31,181 nucleotides of DNA from CAYNEO01 sp964396245 (GTDB taxonomy: Bacteria > Zixibacteria > MSB-5A5 > GN15 > FEB-12), in NCBI GenBank assembly GCA_964396245.1, contig CAYNEO010000039.1, positions 1 through 31,181 of the forward strand, read 5' to 3'. The position numbers and the translations under genes are program-made. The notes below the pieces were generated by a model. That model worked only from the letters and a program-made list of their open reading frames with translations, had not been told where the DNA came from and made no database searches. Of this stretch, positions 15,136 to 23,527 are shown one piece after another; positions within the stretch are counted from its first letter, which is position 1; every line of letters begins with the position of its first letter.

Positions 15136-17213
15136 AGAGGACCAGCCAGGAGAAAATACGTCTCGGTGTCGTTTTTGTCATTGTGACCGGATTCTTTTTG
15201 CTCGCCACGGCGAGGCTGGTCCACCTTCAGGTCTTTCTCTCTTCCGAGTACGCCGCTATTGTCGACATCCAGGCCACCGGTCAGGTGGAAATCCCCGCCG
15301 AGCGCGGCGCTATATATGATCGTTCGGGGCAACTGGTCGCCCGCAACGTCATCTCTTCATCCATTTACGTCTACCCGCGCGACAAGCATGAACTGGCCGA
15401 GGTCGCCAGGTACTTCGACAACACATTTGGATACCCGTCCGGAACCTCGAAGAAAAAGTTTCGCATCCGCCCCGGAAGATTCTCGTGGGTCAAACGCCAT
15501 GTCCCTGATGAATTCGCGGCCAAAGTCGAACGCGAGGCGCCGAGAGGAGTCTATTTGCGAGAGGAAAGCCGTCGTGCTTACCCGTTCGGGGAAATCGGCA
15601 AGCAGATTCTCGGCTTCACCAATATCGACAACAAGGGGCAGGCCGGCTTCGAATACGCCTTCGATTCACTGCTTACCGGCAAGGCCGGGAAGGCCGATAT
15701 CCGCCGCGACGGCCTCAGCCGTATCTACAAGGTCAAGGAAACCGCGCTGGTCAAACCGGTGCCCGGTACCTCGGTTGTCCTCACTATCGACTGGGCTCTT
15801 CAGGATATCGTCGAAAACGAACTCGACAAAGCTGTCCACGAATACAACGGCAAGTCCGGCATGGCCGTGTTTCTCGACTGCCGCAACGGCGACATCCTCG
15901 CCATGGCTCACTACGACATAAATGAAGGCAGCACCAACAAACCCACGAAACTGCGCGCGATAACCGATCAGTTCGAACCCGGCTCGGTATTCAAAGCGTT
16001 CACGGCTGCGGCGCTTCTCGATGCCGGCATTGTCGATTTTAGCGACTCGGTCTATTGCGAGGATGGTCGGTGGAAGATCGGTCGGCGATACCTCCACGAC
16101 GACAAGAAGCACGAATGGCTCAATTTCCGGCAGGTGATGGAACTGTCCAGCAATATCGGCATTGCAAAATACGCACTGAAACTGGACGCCGACGACCTGG
16201 TGGAAACCTATCGACGGTTCGGCTTCGGCGAGAAACTTCGCTGCGGACTCCCCGGGGAAACGGCCGGTCAACTGGAAGCACCGTCGCGCTGGTCCGATTA
16301 CAATGTCGCCGCAATGGCCATGGGACATTCGGTCGCTGTGAATGCTCTCCAGCTCGCCGCCGCTTTCGGTGCCATTGCCAACGACGGCGTCCTGTTGCGG
16401 CCCCGGCTGCAACTCGGGTACGTCGATAATGACGGATATGTCGTCAGCGACGGTAAGCCCGACGTCTTCGGACGGGCCATGAAGTCCTCTTCCGTGGATT
16501 CCCTCAAAGCCTTTCTGCGTGGCGTCGTGGAACACGGAACGGCCGAAACCGTCAACTCGGAAGTCGTGACTATCGCCGGCAAAACCGGCACCGCCGAAAT
16601 TCCCAATCTCGAAACCGGCGGCTATTTCAAGAATCGTTTCACGGCCAGTTTCGCCGGGTTCTTTCCCTGTGAAAACCCGGTCGTTGCGGGCGTGGTCGTG
16701 ATAGTCGACCCCCGTCCGATTACCTACGGCGGATGGACAGCAGGTCCGACCTTCAGGCGTATCGCGGAGCGTTACACGGTTCTTAATCCCGATTTGTTCG
16801 CTGCCCCCGGCAGGATGCTCGCCGAGAAGTCCGAGCGGCTCGATAATACCGTATCGGCCCCCGACCTCGTTGGACGCGACATCAATCTCGCTGTCAGTAT
16901 GGCCAGGGAACGGGGGGTTGAACTGTGCAGCACTGCCAAGGAGGGGAAGGTAGCCTGGCAGTTCCCCCCCGCTGACAGACTCATGTTCGCGGGCGACAAA
17001 GTCCTCGTCGCGGTTGAAACGCCCGCCGACGGAGACCTGTGTATGGCAGACCTGACCGGCCTGTCAATGCGCACCGTGGCTGCGTTCCTGCATCACGCCG
17101 GTATAAAATATACAATACAGGGCTGTGGACGCGTAATCAGTCAGTCCATTAAGCCCGGAACCAGAATTACCCAAAACCAGGAACCCTGTCGGCTGACATG
17201 CCGGCAAACCTGA
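15132..17213 (+). CDS. ftsI: Septal peptidoglycan transpeptidase FtsI (PBP2x/SpoVD type, two PASTA domains)
   Basis: A class B penicillin-binding protein of 693 residues. It has one N-terminal membrane anchor (about 10-33), a dimerisation/pedestal region starting with VEIPAERGAIYDRSGQ (52-67), and a transpeptidase domain with all three motifs: S285-V-F-K288, S339-S-N341 and K484-T-G-T487. The C-terminal 120 residues hold two PASTA-like repeats, APDLVGRDINLAVSMARERG and MADLTGLSMRTVAAFLHHAG, each followed by a strand rich in V and P. It cross-links septal glycan made by FtsW. PASTA-bearing versions are usual in Firmicutes but also occur in several diderm phyla. It overlaps ftsL by ATGA. Confidence 0.94.
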   Translation: MKRTSQEKIRLGVVFVIVTGFFLLATARLVHLQVFLSSEYAAIVDIQATGQVEIPAERGAIYDRSGQLVARNVISSSIYVYPRDKHELAEVARYFDNTFGYPSGTSKKKFRIRPGRFSWVKRHVPDEFAAKVEREAPRGVYLREESRRAYPFGEIGKQILGFTNIDNKGQAGFEYAFDSLLTGKAGKADIRRDGLSRIYKVKETALVKPVPGTSVVLTIDWALQDIVENELDKAVHEYNGKSGMAVFLDCRNGDILAMAHYDINEGSTNKPTKLRAITDQFEPGSVFKAFTAAALLDAGIVDFSDSVYCEDGRWKIGRRYLHDDKKHEWLNFRQVMELSSNIGIAKYALKLDADDLVETYRRFGFGEKLRCGLPGETAGQLEAPSRWSDYNVAAMAMGHSVAVNALQLAAAFGAIANDGVLLRPRLQLGYVDNDGYVVSDGKPDVFGRAMKSSSVDSLKAFLRGVVEHGTAETVNSEVVTIAGKTGTAEIPNLETGGYFKNRFTASFAGFFPCENPVVAGVVVIVDPRPITYGGWTAGPTFRRIAERYTVLNPDLFAAPGRMLAEKSERLDNTVSAPDLVGRDINLAVSMARERGVELCSTAKEGKVAWQFPPADRLMFAGDKVLVAVETPADGDLCMADLTGLSMRTVAAFLHHAGIKYTIQGCGRVISQSIKPGTRITQNQEPCRLTCRQT

Positions 17214-17214
17214 T

Positions 17215-17229
17215 AAGGAGTGCGACATC
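17215..17229 (+). promoter_or_regulatory. Strong ribosome site in front of an ATC start of murE
   Basis: AAGGAG (17215-17220) stands 6 bases before ATC at 17227, exactly where family alignment places the first residue of MurE (x-K-L-G-E-L). There is no ATG, GTG or TTG in frame between the ftsI stop and 17323. Either the start codon is ATC or the base at 17229 is an error for G. Confidence 0.55.
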
Positions 17230-18585
17230 AAGCTCGGCGAACTGATACAGGACCTGGAGGGGGCTCGACTGACCGGCGATCCATCGATTGACATCAAAAA
17301 TGTCGAGTACGACTCCAGGCTCGTGAGAGAATCCTCTTTGTTCTTTGCCGTTAAGGGCTTCAAGGCGGACGGCTACGACTACGTCAAAGAGGCTGTCTCA
17401 CGTGGCGCTATCGCCGTCATGGGCGAACGGGGCAGTTGTGATCAGGTCGCCAACCACGTGCACGTCGATAACATCCGTGAGGCCATGGCAACCGTCTCGG
17501 CCCGCTTTTACGGTTTCCCCGGACTGCAGCTCAAGTGCTGCGGTGTGACCGGAACCAACGGTAAGACCACCACCTGCCACATGATCAAGAACATCCTCGA
17601 AGCCCGCGGCAAGAAGACCGGGCTCGTCACCACCAGTGTGTATGATACCGGGCAGGAAGTCTTCAAGGCCGAACGCACTACCCCCGACTCGCTCGATATG
17701 CAACGCCTGTTGTTCCTGATGAAAAACAACTTCTGTGTCAACGCCGTCATCGAGGTGTCGTCCCACGCCCTCGCGCTGCACCGCGTTGACCATATCAATT
17801 TCCGCGTGGCCGTATACACCAATATCACCCGCGATCACCTGGATTTCCACCAGACGATGGAAGAGTACCTCAAGGTGAAAGCGTCTCTTTTGCAGCGACT
17901 CGAAGGTGAGTTGAGTTACGCGGTGATCAATCTCGACGTCCCCGAATTTCGGCCGCTCTTCGGTATGGTGACCACCTCGCACATGAGCTACTCGCTGGAG
18001 AACACCGAGGCCGACGTGTACTGCGAGGAATATGACATCACACCCGCCGGCACGACCTTTAACATCGTCACACCCATGGGCCGCCGGACAGTCCAACTCA
18101 AGCTGCCCGGCCGATTCAACCTGATGAACGCTCTGGCCGCCGCTGCCGGCGGGTTGGCGAGCGGCGTCGATGTCGATAACGTTGTCTCCGGACTCGAAGC
18201 AACCGAGCCCGTCCCCGGGCGCTTCAATCACCTCGACTTCGGCCAGCCNNNNNNNNNNNNNNNNNNNNNNNNNNNNNNNNNNNNNNNNNNNNNNNNNNNN
18301 NNNNNNNNNNNNNNNNNNNNNNNNNNNNNNNNNNNNNNNNNNNNNNNNGACATCAAGCCGGGATTGGCCGGCGGAGCATATGAAATCGTGCCCGAGCGCA
18401 AAAAGGCGATCCGCGCTATTCTCGAAAAAGCGGGCGAGGGCGATGTCGTCCTGCTCGCCGGTAAAGGAGCCGAGCCCTACCAGGAAATCAAGGGTGTGCG
18501 GGAGCCGTTCAGCGATGTGGACGAAACCCGCAGGGTCCTGGAAGAAATGGGCTATTCACCGTCGACAGTGAGCGAGGAGAATTGA
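17227..18585 (+). CDS. murE: UDP-MurNAc-tripeptide synthetase MurE, interrupted by an assembly gap
   Basis: MurE adds the third stem-peptide residue (meso-DAP or lysine) to UDP-MurNAc-Ala-Glu. Visible parts are the N-terminal domain IKNVEYDSRLVRESSLFFAV with GFKADGYDYV, the ATP site GVTGTNGKTTT (residues 106-116), TTPDSLDMQRLL, EVSSHALALHRVD, TNITRDHLDFH, and the C-terminal VPERKKAIRAI and VVLLAGKGAEPYQEI. A run of 100 N replaces the stretch after LDFGQ. By family comparison about 75-80 residues belong there, including the segment that decides DAP or lysine use. The usual GKGHE is GKGAE here. A GTG at 17323 is a conventional start but would delete about 32 conserved residues. It ends in TTGA, overlapping murF. 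Confidence 0.9.
   Translation: MKLGELIQDLEGARLTGDPSIDIKNVEYDSRLVRESSLFFAVKGFKADGYDYVKEAVSRGAIAVMGERGSCDQVANHVHVDNIREAMATVSARFYGFPGLQLKCCGVTGTNGKTTTCHMIKNILEARGKKTGLVTTSVYDTGQEVFKAERTTPDSLDMQRLLFLMKNNFCVNAVIEVSSHALALHRVDHINFRVAVYTNITRDHLDFHQTMEEYLKVKASLLQRLEGELSYAVINLDVPEFRPLFGMVTTSHMSYSLENTEADVYCEEYDITPAGTTFNIVTPMGRRTVQLKLPGRFNLMNALAAAAGGLASGVDVDNVVSGLEATEPVPGRFNHLDFGQXXXXXXXXXXXXXXXXXXXXXXXXXXXXXXXXXXDIKPGLAGGAYEIVPERKKAIRAILEKAGEGDVVLLAGKGAEPYQEIKGVREPFSDVDETRRVLEEMGYSPSTVSEEN
18249..18348. other. 100-N assembly gap inside murE
   Basis: Exactly 100 undetermined bases, the conventional placeholder for a gap of unknown size. The flanks are both murE in coordinate-compatible frames, so only internal murE sequence should be missing. 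Confidence 0.98.
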
Positions 18586-19973
18586 TAAGCTTGCGTTTCG
18601 ATCAACTTGCCGAAATGGCCGGCGGCACTCTCTACAACGCTGATGCCGCCGACACATGGTTCACCGGTGTCGCCATCGACAGCCGGACCGTCCGCCCCGG
18701 TGAACTCTTCGTGGCCGTACGCGGCGAAAAGCACGACGGTCACGATTATATCCGGCAGGCAATCGAACGCGGCGCCGTGGGAGTACTCTCCGATGTTTCG
18801 TATCCGAGCCTCGATGAAATCAGCCGTGAGGCCGCGGTCGTCACGGTCAAGGATACTCACGAAGCTATGATGATTCTCGCGGAAAAATACCGCGAAACCT
18901 GTCCGGCGCGGTTTATCGGCATCACCGGGTCGAACGGCAAGACCACGACCAAGGAACTCGCCTACCAGTTGATTCATGCCGTTGAACCACACGTATACCG
19001 GTCACCGGGAAACTTCAACAATCTGTTCGGTATGCCGCTTGCCCTGTTTGCCATGCCGCCGGAAACGCGTGTGGCCGTCATGGAGATGGGCATCTCTCTG
19101 CCCGGCGAAATGACCAGACTTACCCGTATTGTCAAACCGGACATCATCGCCGTCACCAACGTCGGTCCGTCCCACCTGCAGTTCCTCACCTCGGTCGAGG
19201 GCGTCGCGCGCGCTAAACTCGAGATGGTTATCGCCTCGCGACCCGAAGTCCCCGTGATTGTCAATGCCGACAGCCCGGTTCTGATGAACGAAGCAAAGAA
19301 AATACGTGATGATCTCATCACCTTCGGTGTAGAACATGATGCGACCTTCCGTCCCGAGCGTGTCGAAAGCGACGCTCGCGGGGGGAAGGTCGTATCGATT
19401 GACGGCTGTCGCTTCCGATTGGCCCTGTTCGGCCGTCACCAGATATACAATCTGCTGGCCGCCTTCGCGATCTTCAAGACCCTCGGCTATGATTGCCGCT
19501 CTCTCGATACGGAAACTATCCTCCTCGAATCAGCTCCGATGCGCGGCGAGGAACTCGTCAGCCGTGACATTACGATTATCGCCGACTGCTACAACGCCAA
19601 TCCCGACTCGGTCCGCTCGGCACTCGAATCATTCGAGCAGCGTTCTTTCGACGGCCGCAGAGTACTTATCCTCGGCGACATGCTGGAACTCGGTGAAAAC
19701 GAGGCGCAGTATCACCGCGATATTGGCCGTCAGGTTGCCGCCATGCACAGTGATCTTTTGATACTTATCGGGCCGCGCTCTGAGTACATCGAACAGCAGG
19801 CTGTCCATGACGGTGTCGAGAAAGCAAGAATCCTGCATTTCGACAATGCCGAAGAGTGTGCGAGTGTCATTACAGACTTGCTGAGGCCCGGCGACCTCGT
19901 CCTCATAAAGGGGTCACGCGGAATCGGTCTCGAGCGAGTCATCGACGCCTGGAAAGCGGGAGGGACTGACTGA
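18582..19973 (+). CDS. murF: UDP-MurNAc-tripeptide--D-Ala-D-Ala ligase
   Basis: MurF joins D-Ala-D-Ala to UDP-MurNAc-tripeptide, completing the pentapeptide precursor. The 463-residue protein has the N-terminal motif GVAIDSRTVRPGELFVAVRG, the ATP-binding ITGSNGKTTTKELAY, a PGNFNNLFGMPLALF segment diagnostic of MurF, MEMGISLPGEM, NVGPSHLQFL, and the C-terminal DCYNANPDSVRSALESF and ILGDMLELGE. The first possible start, TTG 18582, overlaps the murE stop (TTGA) but lies only 2 bases after the GAGGAG at 18574-18579. TTG 18591, with an 11-base spacer, is an alternative. The stop overlaps mraY by one base (TGATG). Confidence 0.95.
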   Translation: MISLRFDQLAEMAGGTLYNADAADTWFTGVAIDSRTVRPGELFVAVRGEKHDGHDYIRQAIERGAVGVLSDVSYPSLDEISREAAVVTVKDTHEAMMILAEKYRETCPARFIGITGSNGKTTTKELAYQLIHAVEPHVYRSPGNFNNLFGMPLALFAMPPETRVAVMEMGISLPGEMTRLTRIVKPDIIAVTNVGPSHLQFLTSVEGVARAKLEMVIASRPEVPVIVNADSPVLMNEAKKIRDDLITFGVEHDATFRPERVESDARGGKVVSIDGCRFRLALFGRHQIYNLLAAFAIFKTLGYDCRSLDTETILLESAPMRGEELVSRDITIIADCYNANPDSVRSALESFEQRSFDGRRVLILGDMLELGENEAQYHRDIGRQVAAMHSDLLILIGPRSEYIEQQAVHDGVEKARILHFDNAEECASVITDLLRPGDLVLIKGSRGIGLERVIDAWKAGGTD

Positions 19974-21061
19974 TGTTGTATCACCTGCTGTTTCCATTGA
20001 CCGATTATGTCTCCGGCTTCAACCTGTTTCGCTACATCACGTTCCGGGCGGCCGGCGCAACCATCACGGCCATCATCATCTGCCTGTTCCTCGGTCCGTT
20101 CTTTATCCGATTGCTGAGGAAATACCAGGTCAGCGAGCGAATCCGCGAGGAAGGTCCTCAGTCCCACAAGATCAAGGCCGGGACCCCGACTATGGGCGGA
20201 CTGATCATCCTCGCCGGCATCCTCATACCGACCCTGCTCTGGGCGCAACTGACCAATTTCTATATCCAGGCCATTCTGCTGGTGACCGTATGGCTCGGAG
20301 TGCTGGGCTTCATGGATGACTACCTGAAAGTGATCAAGAAACAGCCCAAGGGTCTTGTCGCCAAAAAGAAACTCATCGGCCAGATCGTGCTCGGCCTGCT
20401 TTTCGGTCTTGGGCTGTATTACGTAGCGCCCAGCGGCCAGTACGACGGCACCACCGGAATTCCGTTCTTCAAGAACTACGTACTGAACCTGTACGGCCTG
20501 TATGTCCCCTTCGTCATACTGGTCCTGACCGCATCATCCAATGCCGTCAATCTCACTGATGGTCTCGATGGTCTGGCGATTGGTCTTTCCGGCATATGTT
20601 TCGTCGCCTTTGCCGGTTTCGCCTACGTGTCGGGGCGCATGGATTACTCCAACTATCTGCAGATTGAGTATTTCCCCGGCTCGGGCGAATTGGCCGTCTA
20701 CTGCGGCGCTGCGGTGGGTTCGGTGCTTGGCTTTCTCTGGTTCAATACGCATCCGGCGGAGGTCTTCATGGGCGACACCGGTTCGCTCGCACTCGGCGGA
20801 GCGCTCGGTGCTATCGCCATTCTCATCAAGAAAGAACTGCTCCTGGTGATTGTCGGCGGCGTGTTCGTTTTGGAAGCCGCCTCGGTAATTCTCCAGGTGC
20901 TCTCATATAAACTTCGGGGCCGGCGTCGCCTGTTCAAAATGGCGCCGATCCATCACCACTTCGAACTCTCCGGATGGGCCGAGTCGAAAGTGGTCGTCCG
21001 ATTCTGGATTGTCGGCGCGTTGTGCGCCCTGTTAACCCTGGCAACTCTGAAAATACGATGA
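19973..21061 (+). CDS. mraY: Phospho-N-acetylmuramoyl-pentapeptide-transferase
   Basis: MraY transfers phospho-MurNAc-pentapeptide to undecaprenyl phosphate, making lipid I at the inner face of the membrane. The 362-residue protein is polytopic with about ten helices. Family motifs are present: QSHKIKAGTPTMGGL, GFMDDYLKVIKKQPKGL with the DDxxK catalytic aspartates, SSNAVNLTDGLDGLAIGLSG, and the MAPIHHHFELSGWAESKVVV histidine loop. Length and motifs are standard. The ATG overlaps the murF stop, and its own stop overlaps murD as ATGA. Confidence 0.97.
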   Translation: MLYHLLFPLTDYVSGFNLFRYITFRAAGATITAIIICLFLGPFFIRLLRKYQVSERIREEGPQSHKIKAGTPTMGGLIILAGILIPTLLWAQLTNFYIQAILLVTVWLGVLGFMDDYLKVIKKQPKGLVAKKKLIGQIVLGLLFGLGLYYVAPSGQYDGTTGIPFFKNYVLNLYGLYVPFVILVLTASSNAVNLTDGLDGLAIGLSGICFVAFAGFAYVSGRMDYSNYLQIEYFPGSGELAVYCGAAVGSVLGFLWFNTHPAEVFMGDTGSLALGGALGAIAILIKKELLLVIVGGVFVLEAASVILQVLSYKLRGRRRLFKMAPIHHHFELSGWAESKVVVRFWIVGALCALLTLATLKIR

Positions 21062-22452
21062 CTATAGAAGAAAGAATACGAGGACGAAAAATCGGCGTGA
21101 TCGGCATGGCCCGATCCGGTATCGCCGCGGCGCTTCTCGCTGACCGCTTCGGTGGCGATGTCTTTGTCTCCGACTCGGCCGGCGCCGACAAAGTAGGCGC
21201 GCAGCTCGAAAAGCTCAAAGCGTCCGGAATCGAATTCGAAACCGGCGGCCATTCCGACCGTCTGCTGTCGTGCGATTACATTGTCATTTCGCCCGGCATA
21301 CCCCTGACCGTCGATATCGTCACCAGACTGCGGCAGAAAGCCGTACCGATTTTCTCCGAACTGGAATTTGCCTCGTGGGTCTGCCGCGGACAGATCGTCG
21401 CTATCACCGGCTCGAATGGAAAGACAACCACAACCAGTCTTACCGGTGAAATCTTCAATGCCGCCGGTTATGATACCTTTGTCTGCGGCAACATCGGCTA
21501 CCCGTTTGCCGCTATCGCTGATAAAGTCCCCGAAAACGGGGTCGCCGTCGTCGAAGTCTCCACCTTCCAGCTGGAGACAATCGCCGATTTCAAACCCCAC
21601 GTCGCGATGATACTCAACCTGACCCCCGATCATCTTGATCGTCATGGAAGCTTCGAAGAATACAAGCGCCTCAAATTCCGCATCACCGACAACCAGACCG
21701 CCGATGATTACCTGATCATCAATGGCGATGATCCCGAGACAGCGGCATTCGACGTACACACGAGGGCCACACTCCAGCGATTTTCAGTGGGCCGACGTGA
21801 CCACGCCATCACTTTCGTGGAGGACGGTTCCCTCTTCGTGTCTAACGGCAAGGGCGAATACAAGATCGTGGCGGTAAACGACATCGCCATCAAGGGCAAC
21901 CACAACCTCCAGAACGCTGCCGCCGCGACAGCGGCAGCCGTTGCTTTTGATATCGATGCCGATACCATCGCCGGTGTACTGAAGACTTTCCCCGGCGTCG
22001 AACACCGGCTCGAACCGGCCGGACGTGTTGCGGGGATCTTCTTCATAAATGACTCCAAGGCGACCAATGTCGATTCGGTTGTAGTCGCCGTGCGCGCGGT
22101 CAAGGGCCCGATCCATCTCATCATGGGCGGGCTTGACAAGGGTGCGCCCTACACCCCGTTAATTGCCGCCGGTGAAGGCAAGATCAAGGGAATCGTGGCT
22201 ATCGGTGAAGCCAAAGAAAAGATATTCAGCGAGCTCGGCCGCGCTTTCTCGATGCAGTTTGCCGATTCGCTCGAAGAAGCAGTGAAAAAAAGTTTTGAAG
22301 CGGCTGTGCCGGGGGAGACGGTGTTGCTTTCGCCCGGATGTGCCAGTTTTGATATGTTCGACAACTTTGAACATCGCGGTCGCGCTTTCAAAGCCGCCGT
22401 GGCCGGATTGAAAAACGGCAAGAAAAATAATGAAACGATCACGAACCGCTAA
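21058..22452 (+). CDS. murD: UDP-MurNAc-L-alanine--D-glutamate ligase
   Basis: MurD adds D-glutamate to UDP-MurNAc-L-Ala in the cytoplasm. From ATG 21058 the protein has 464 residues. It shows the UDP-binding start IGVIGMARSGIAAALLA, VISPGIPLTV, the ATP loop ITGSNGKTTTTSLTGEIF, CGNIGYPF, VVEVSTFQLE, LNLTPDHLDRHGS, GNHNLQNAAAA, FPGVEHRLE, NDSKATNVDS and LLSPGCASFDMFDNFEHRG. The frame is open further upstream, but ATG 21058 overlaps the mraY stop and directly precedes the first beta strand, so it is the likely start. It overlaps ftsW by 23 bases. Confidence 0.96.
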   Translation: MTIEERIRGRKIGVIGMARSGIAAALLADRFGGDVFVSDSAGADKVGAQLEKLKASGIEFETGGHSDRLLSCDYIVISPGIPLTVDIVTRLRQKAVPIFSELEFASWVCRGQIVAITGSNGKTTTTSLTGEIFNAAGYDTFVCGNIGYPFAAIADKVPENGVAVVEVSTFQLETIADFKPHVAMILNLTPDHLDRHGSFEEYKRLKFRITDNQTADDYLIINGDDPETAAFDVHTRATLQRFSVGRRDHAITFVEDGSLFVSNGKGEYKIVAVNDIAIKGNHNLQNAAAATAAAVAFDIDADTIAGVLKTFPGVEHRLEPAGRVAGIFFINDSKATNVDSVVVAVRAVKGPIHLIMGGLDKGAPYTPLIAAGEGKIKGIVAIGEAKEKIFSELGRAFSMQFADSLEEAVKKSFEAAVPGETVLLSPGCASFDMFDNFEHRGRAFKAAVAGLKNGKKNNETITNR

Positions 22453-23527
22453 AAGATTCGACGAGCGCCTGTTCTACGGCTACCTGGTCCTGCTTATGAT
22501 CGGGTTGGTCATGGTCTATTCGACCTCGTCCATGCTGGCCGAAAGCAGGTTCGGATCGCACCTGTTCTTCCTCCGGCATCAGTTCATGTGGGCGGTGCTG
22601 TCACTGGCCGCCATGTGGGCTATCTGTAAACTCGATCTCAAACGGTTGGCCGTCTATTCGGCGCCCGGTATTCTCCTGACCATCCTCATGCTGTGCCTGG
22701 TATTCCTGATGCCGGCGCGTAACGGATCGCACCGATGGTTGATCCTTGGTCCCGTCACTTTCCAGCCGTCGGAGATTTTCCGTTTTCTGGTCATTGTCTA
22801 CCTGGCTTTCTCGCTGGCGAACCCCAGACGCGACATCACCAAACTCAGACAGTTACTGTTCCCTTACGCACCCATAATCGGGCTCGGCCTTGGTCTGATC
22901 CTTATGGAACCGGATCTCGGCTCCACCATCGTCATAACGATCACCGTCGTCGGAATATTCTTCCTCGCGGGGGCGCTAATCAAACACCTTGTGGTCGCCG
23001 CTGCTCCAATGGCCGGACTTGCCAGTTTTCTTGTCTTTGTGCTCGGATACAAAGAGCAGCGGGTGCTGGATTACTTCGCCTCTATCTGGGATCCGCTGAA
23101 GGGAAGTTACCAGCTCGAGCAGGCGGCGCTCACACTCGGGTCGGGCGGCATACTCGGTACCGGTCTCGGTGAAGGACGGCAGAAACTCTTTTTCCTGCCC
23201 TATCCCCACACCGATTTCATATTTGCGGCCACCGGTGAGGAGGTGGGGCTTTTCGGGCTGCTCATTATTCTCGGATTGCTCTTTTTCCTTTTGTATCGCG
23301 GTCTTAAGATCGCCTCAGCCCAGCCGGACCGCTTCGGGTTCCTGCTCGCCGCCGGAATGACCTGGTCGCTGTTCGTCAACATCTCGATTAATATCGGCGT
23401 GGTCACCGGTCTTTTGCCGGTCACCGGTCTCCCGTTGCCGTTTATCTCGTACGGCGGCTCATCGCTGTTGGTATCCAGCGCATCGATTGCCGTTCTGCTG
23501 AATTTGTCGCGGAGGATCAAGACATGA
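22430..23527 (+). CDS. ftsW: Septal peptidoglycan polymerase FtsW (SEDS family)
   Basis: A 365-residue polytopic SEDS glycosyltransferase that polymerises lipid II at the septum in complex with FtsI. Motifs: the first helix GLVMVYSTSS, NGSHRWLILGPVTFQPSEIF, MEPDLGSTIVI with the catalytic-region aspartate, YQLEQAALTLGSGGILGTGL, LPYPHTDFIFAATGEEVGLFG, and the C-terminal GLPLPFISYGGSSLLV. Placement between murD and murG in the dcw cluster favours FtsW over RodA. The start lies within the murD 3' end and the stop overlaps murG as ATGA. Confidence 0.95.
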   Translation: MKRSRTAKRFDERLFYGYLVLLMIGLVMVYSTSSMLAESRFGSHLFFLRHQFMWAVLSLAAMWAICKLDLKRLAVYSAPGILLTILMLCLVFLMPARNGSHRWLILGPVTFQPSEIFRFLVIVYLAFSLANPRRDITKLRQLLFPYAPIIGLGLGLILMEPDLGSTIVITITVVGIFFLAGALIKHLVVAAAPMAGLASFLVFVLGYKEQRVLDYFASIWDPLKGSYQLEQAALTLGSGGILGTGLGEGRQKLFFLPYPHTDFIFAATGEEVGLFGLLIILGLLFFLLYRGLKIASAQPDRFGFLLAAGMTWSLFVNISINIGVVTGLLPVTGLPLPFISYGGSSLLVSSASIAVLLNLSRRIKT

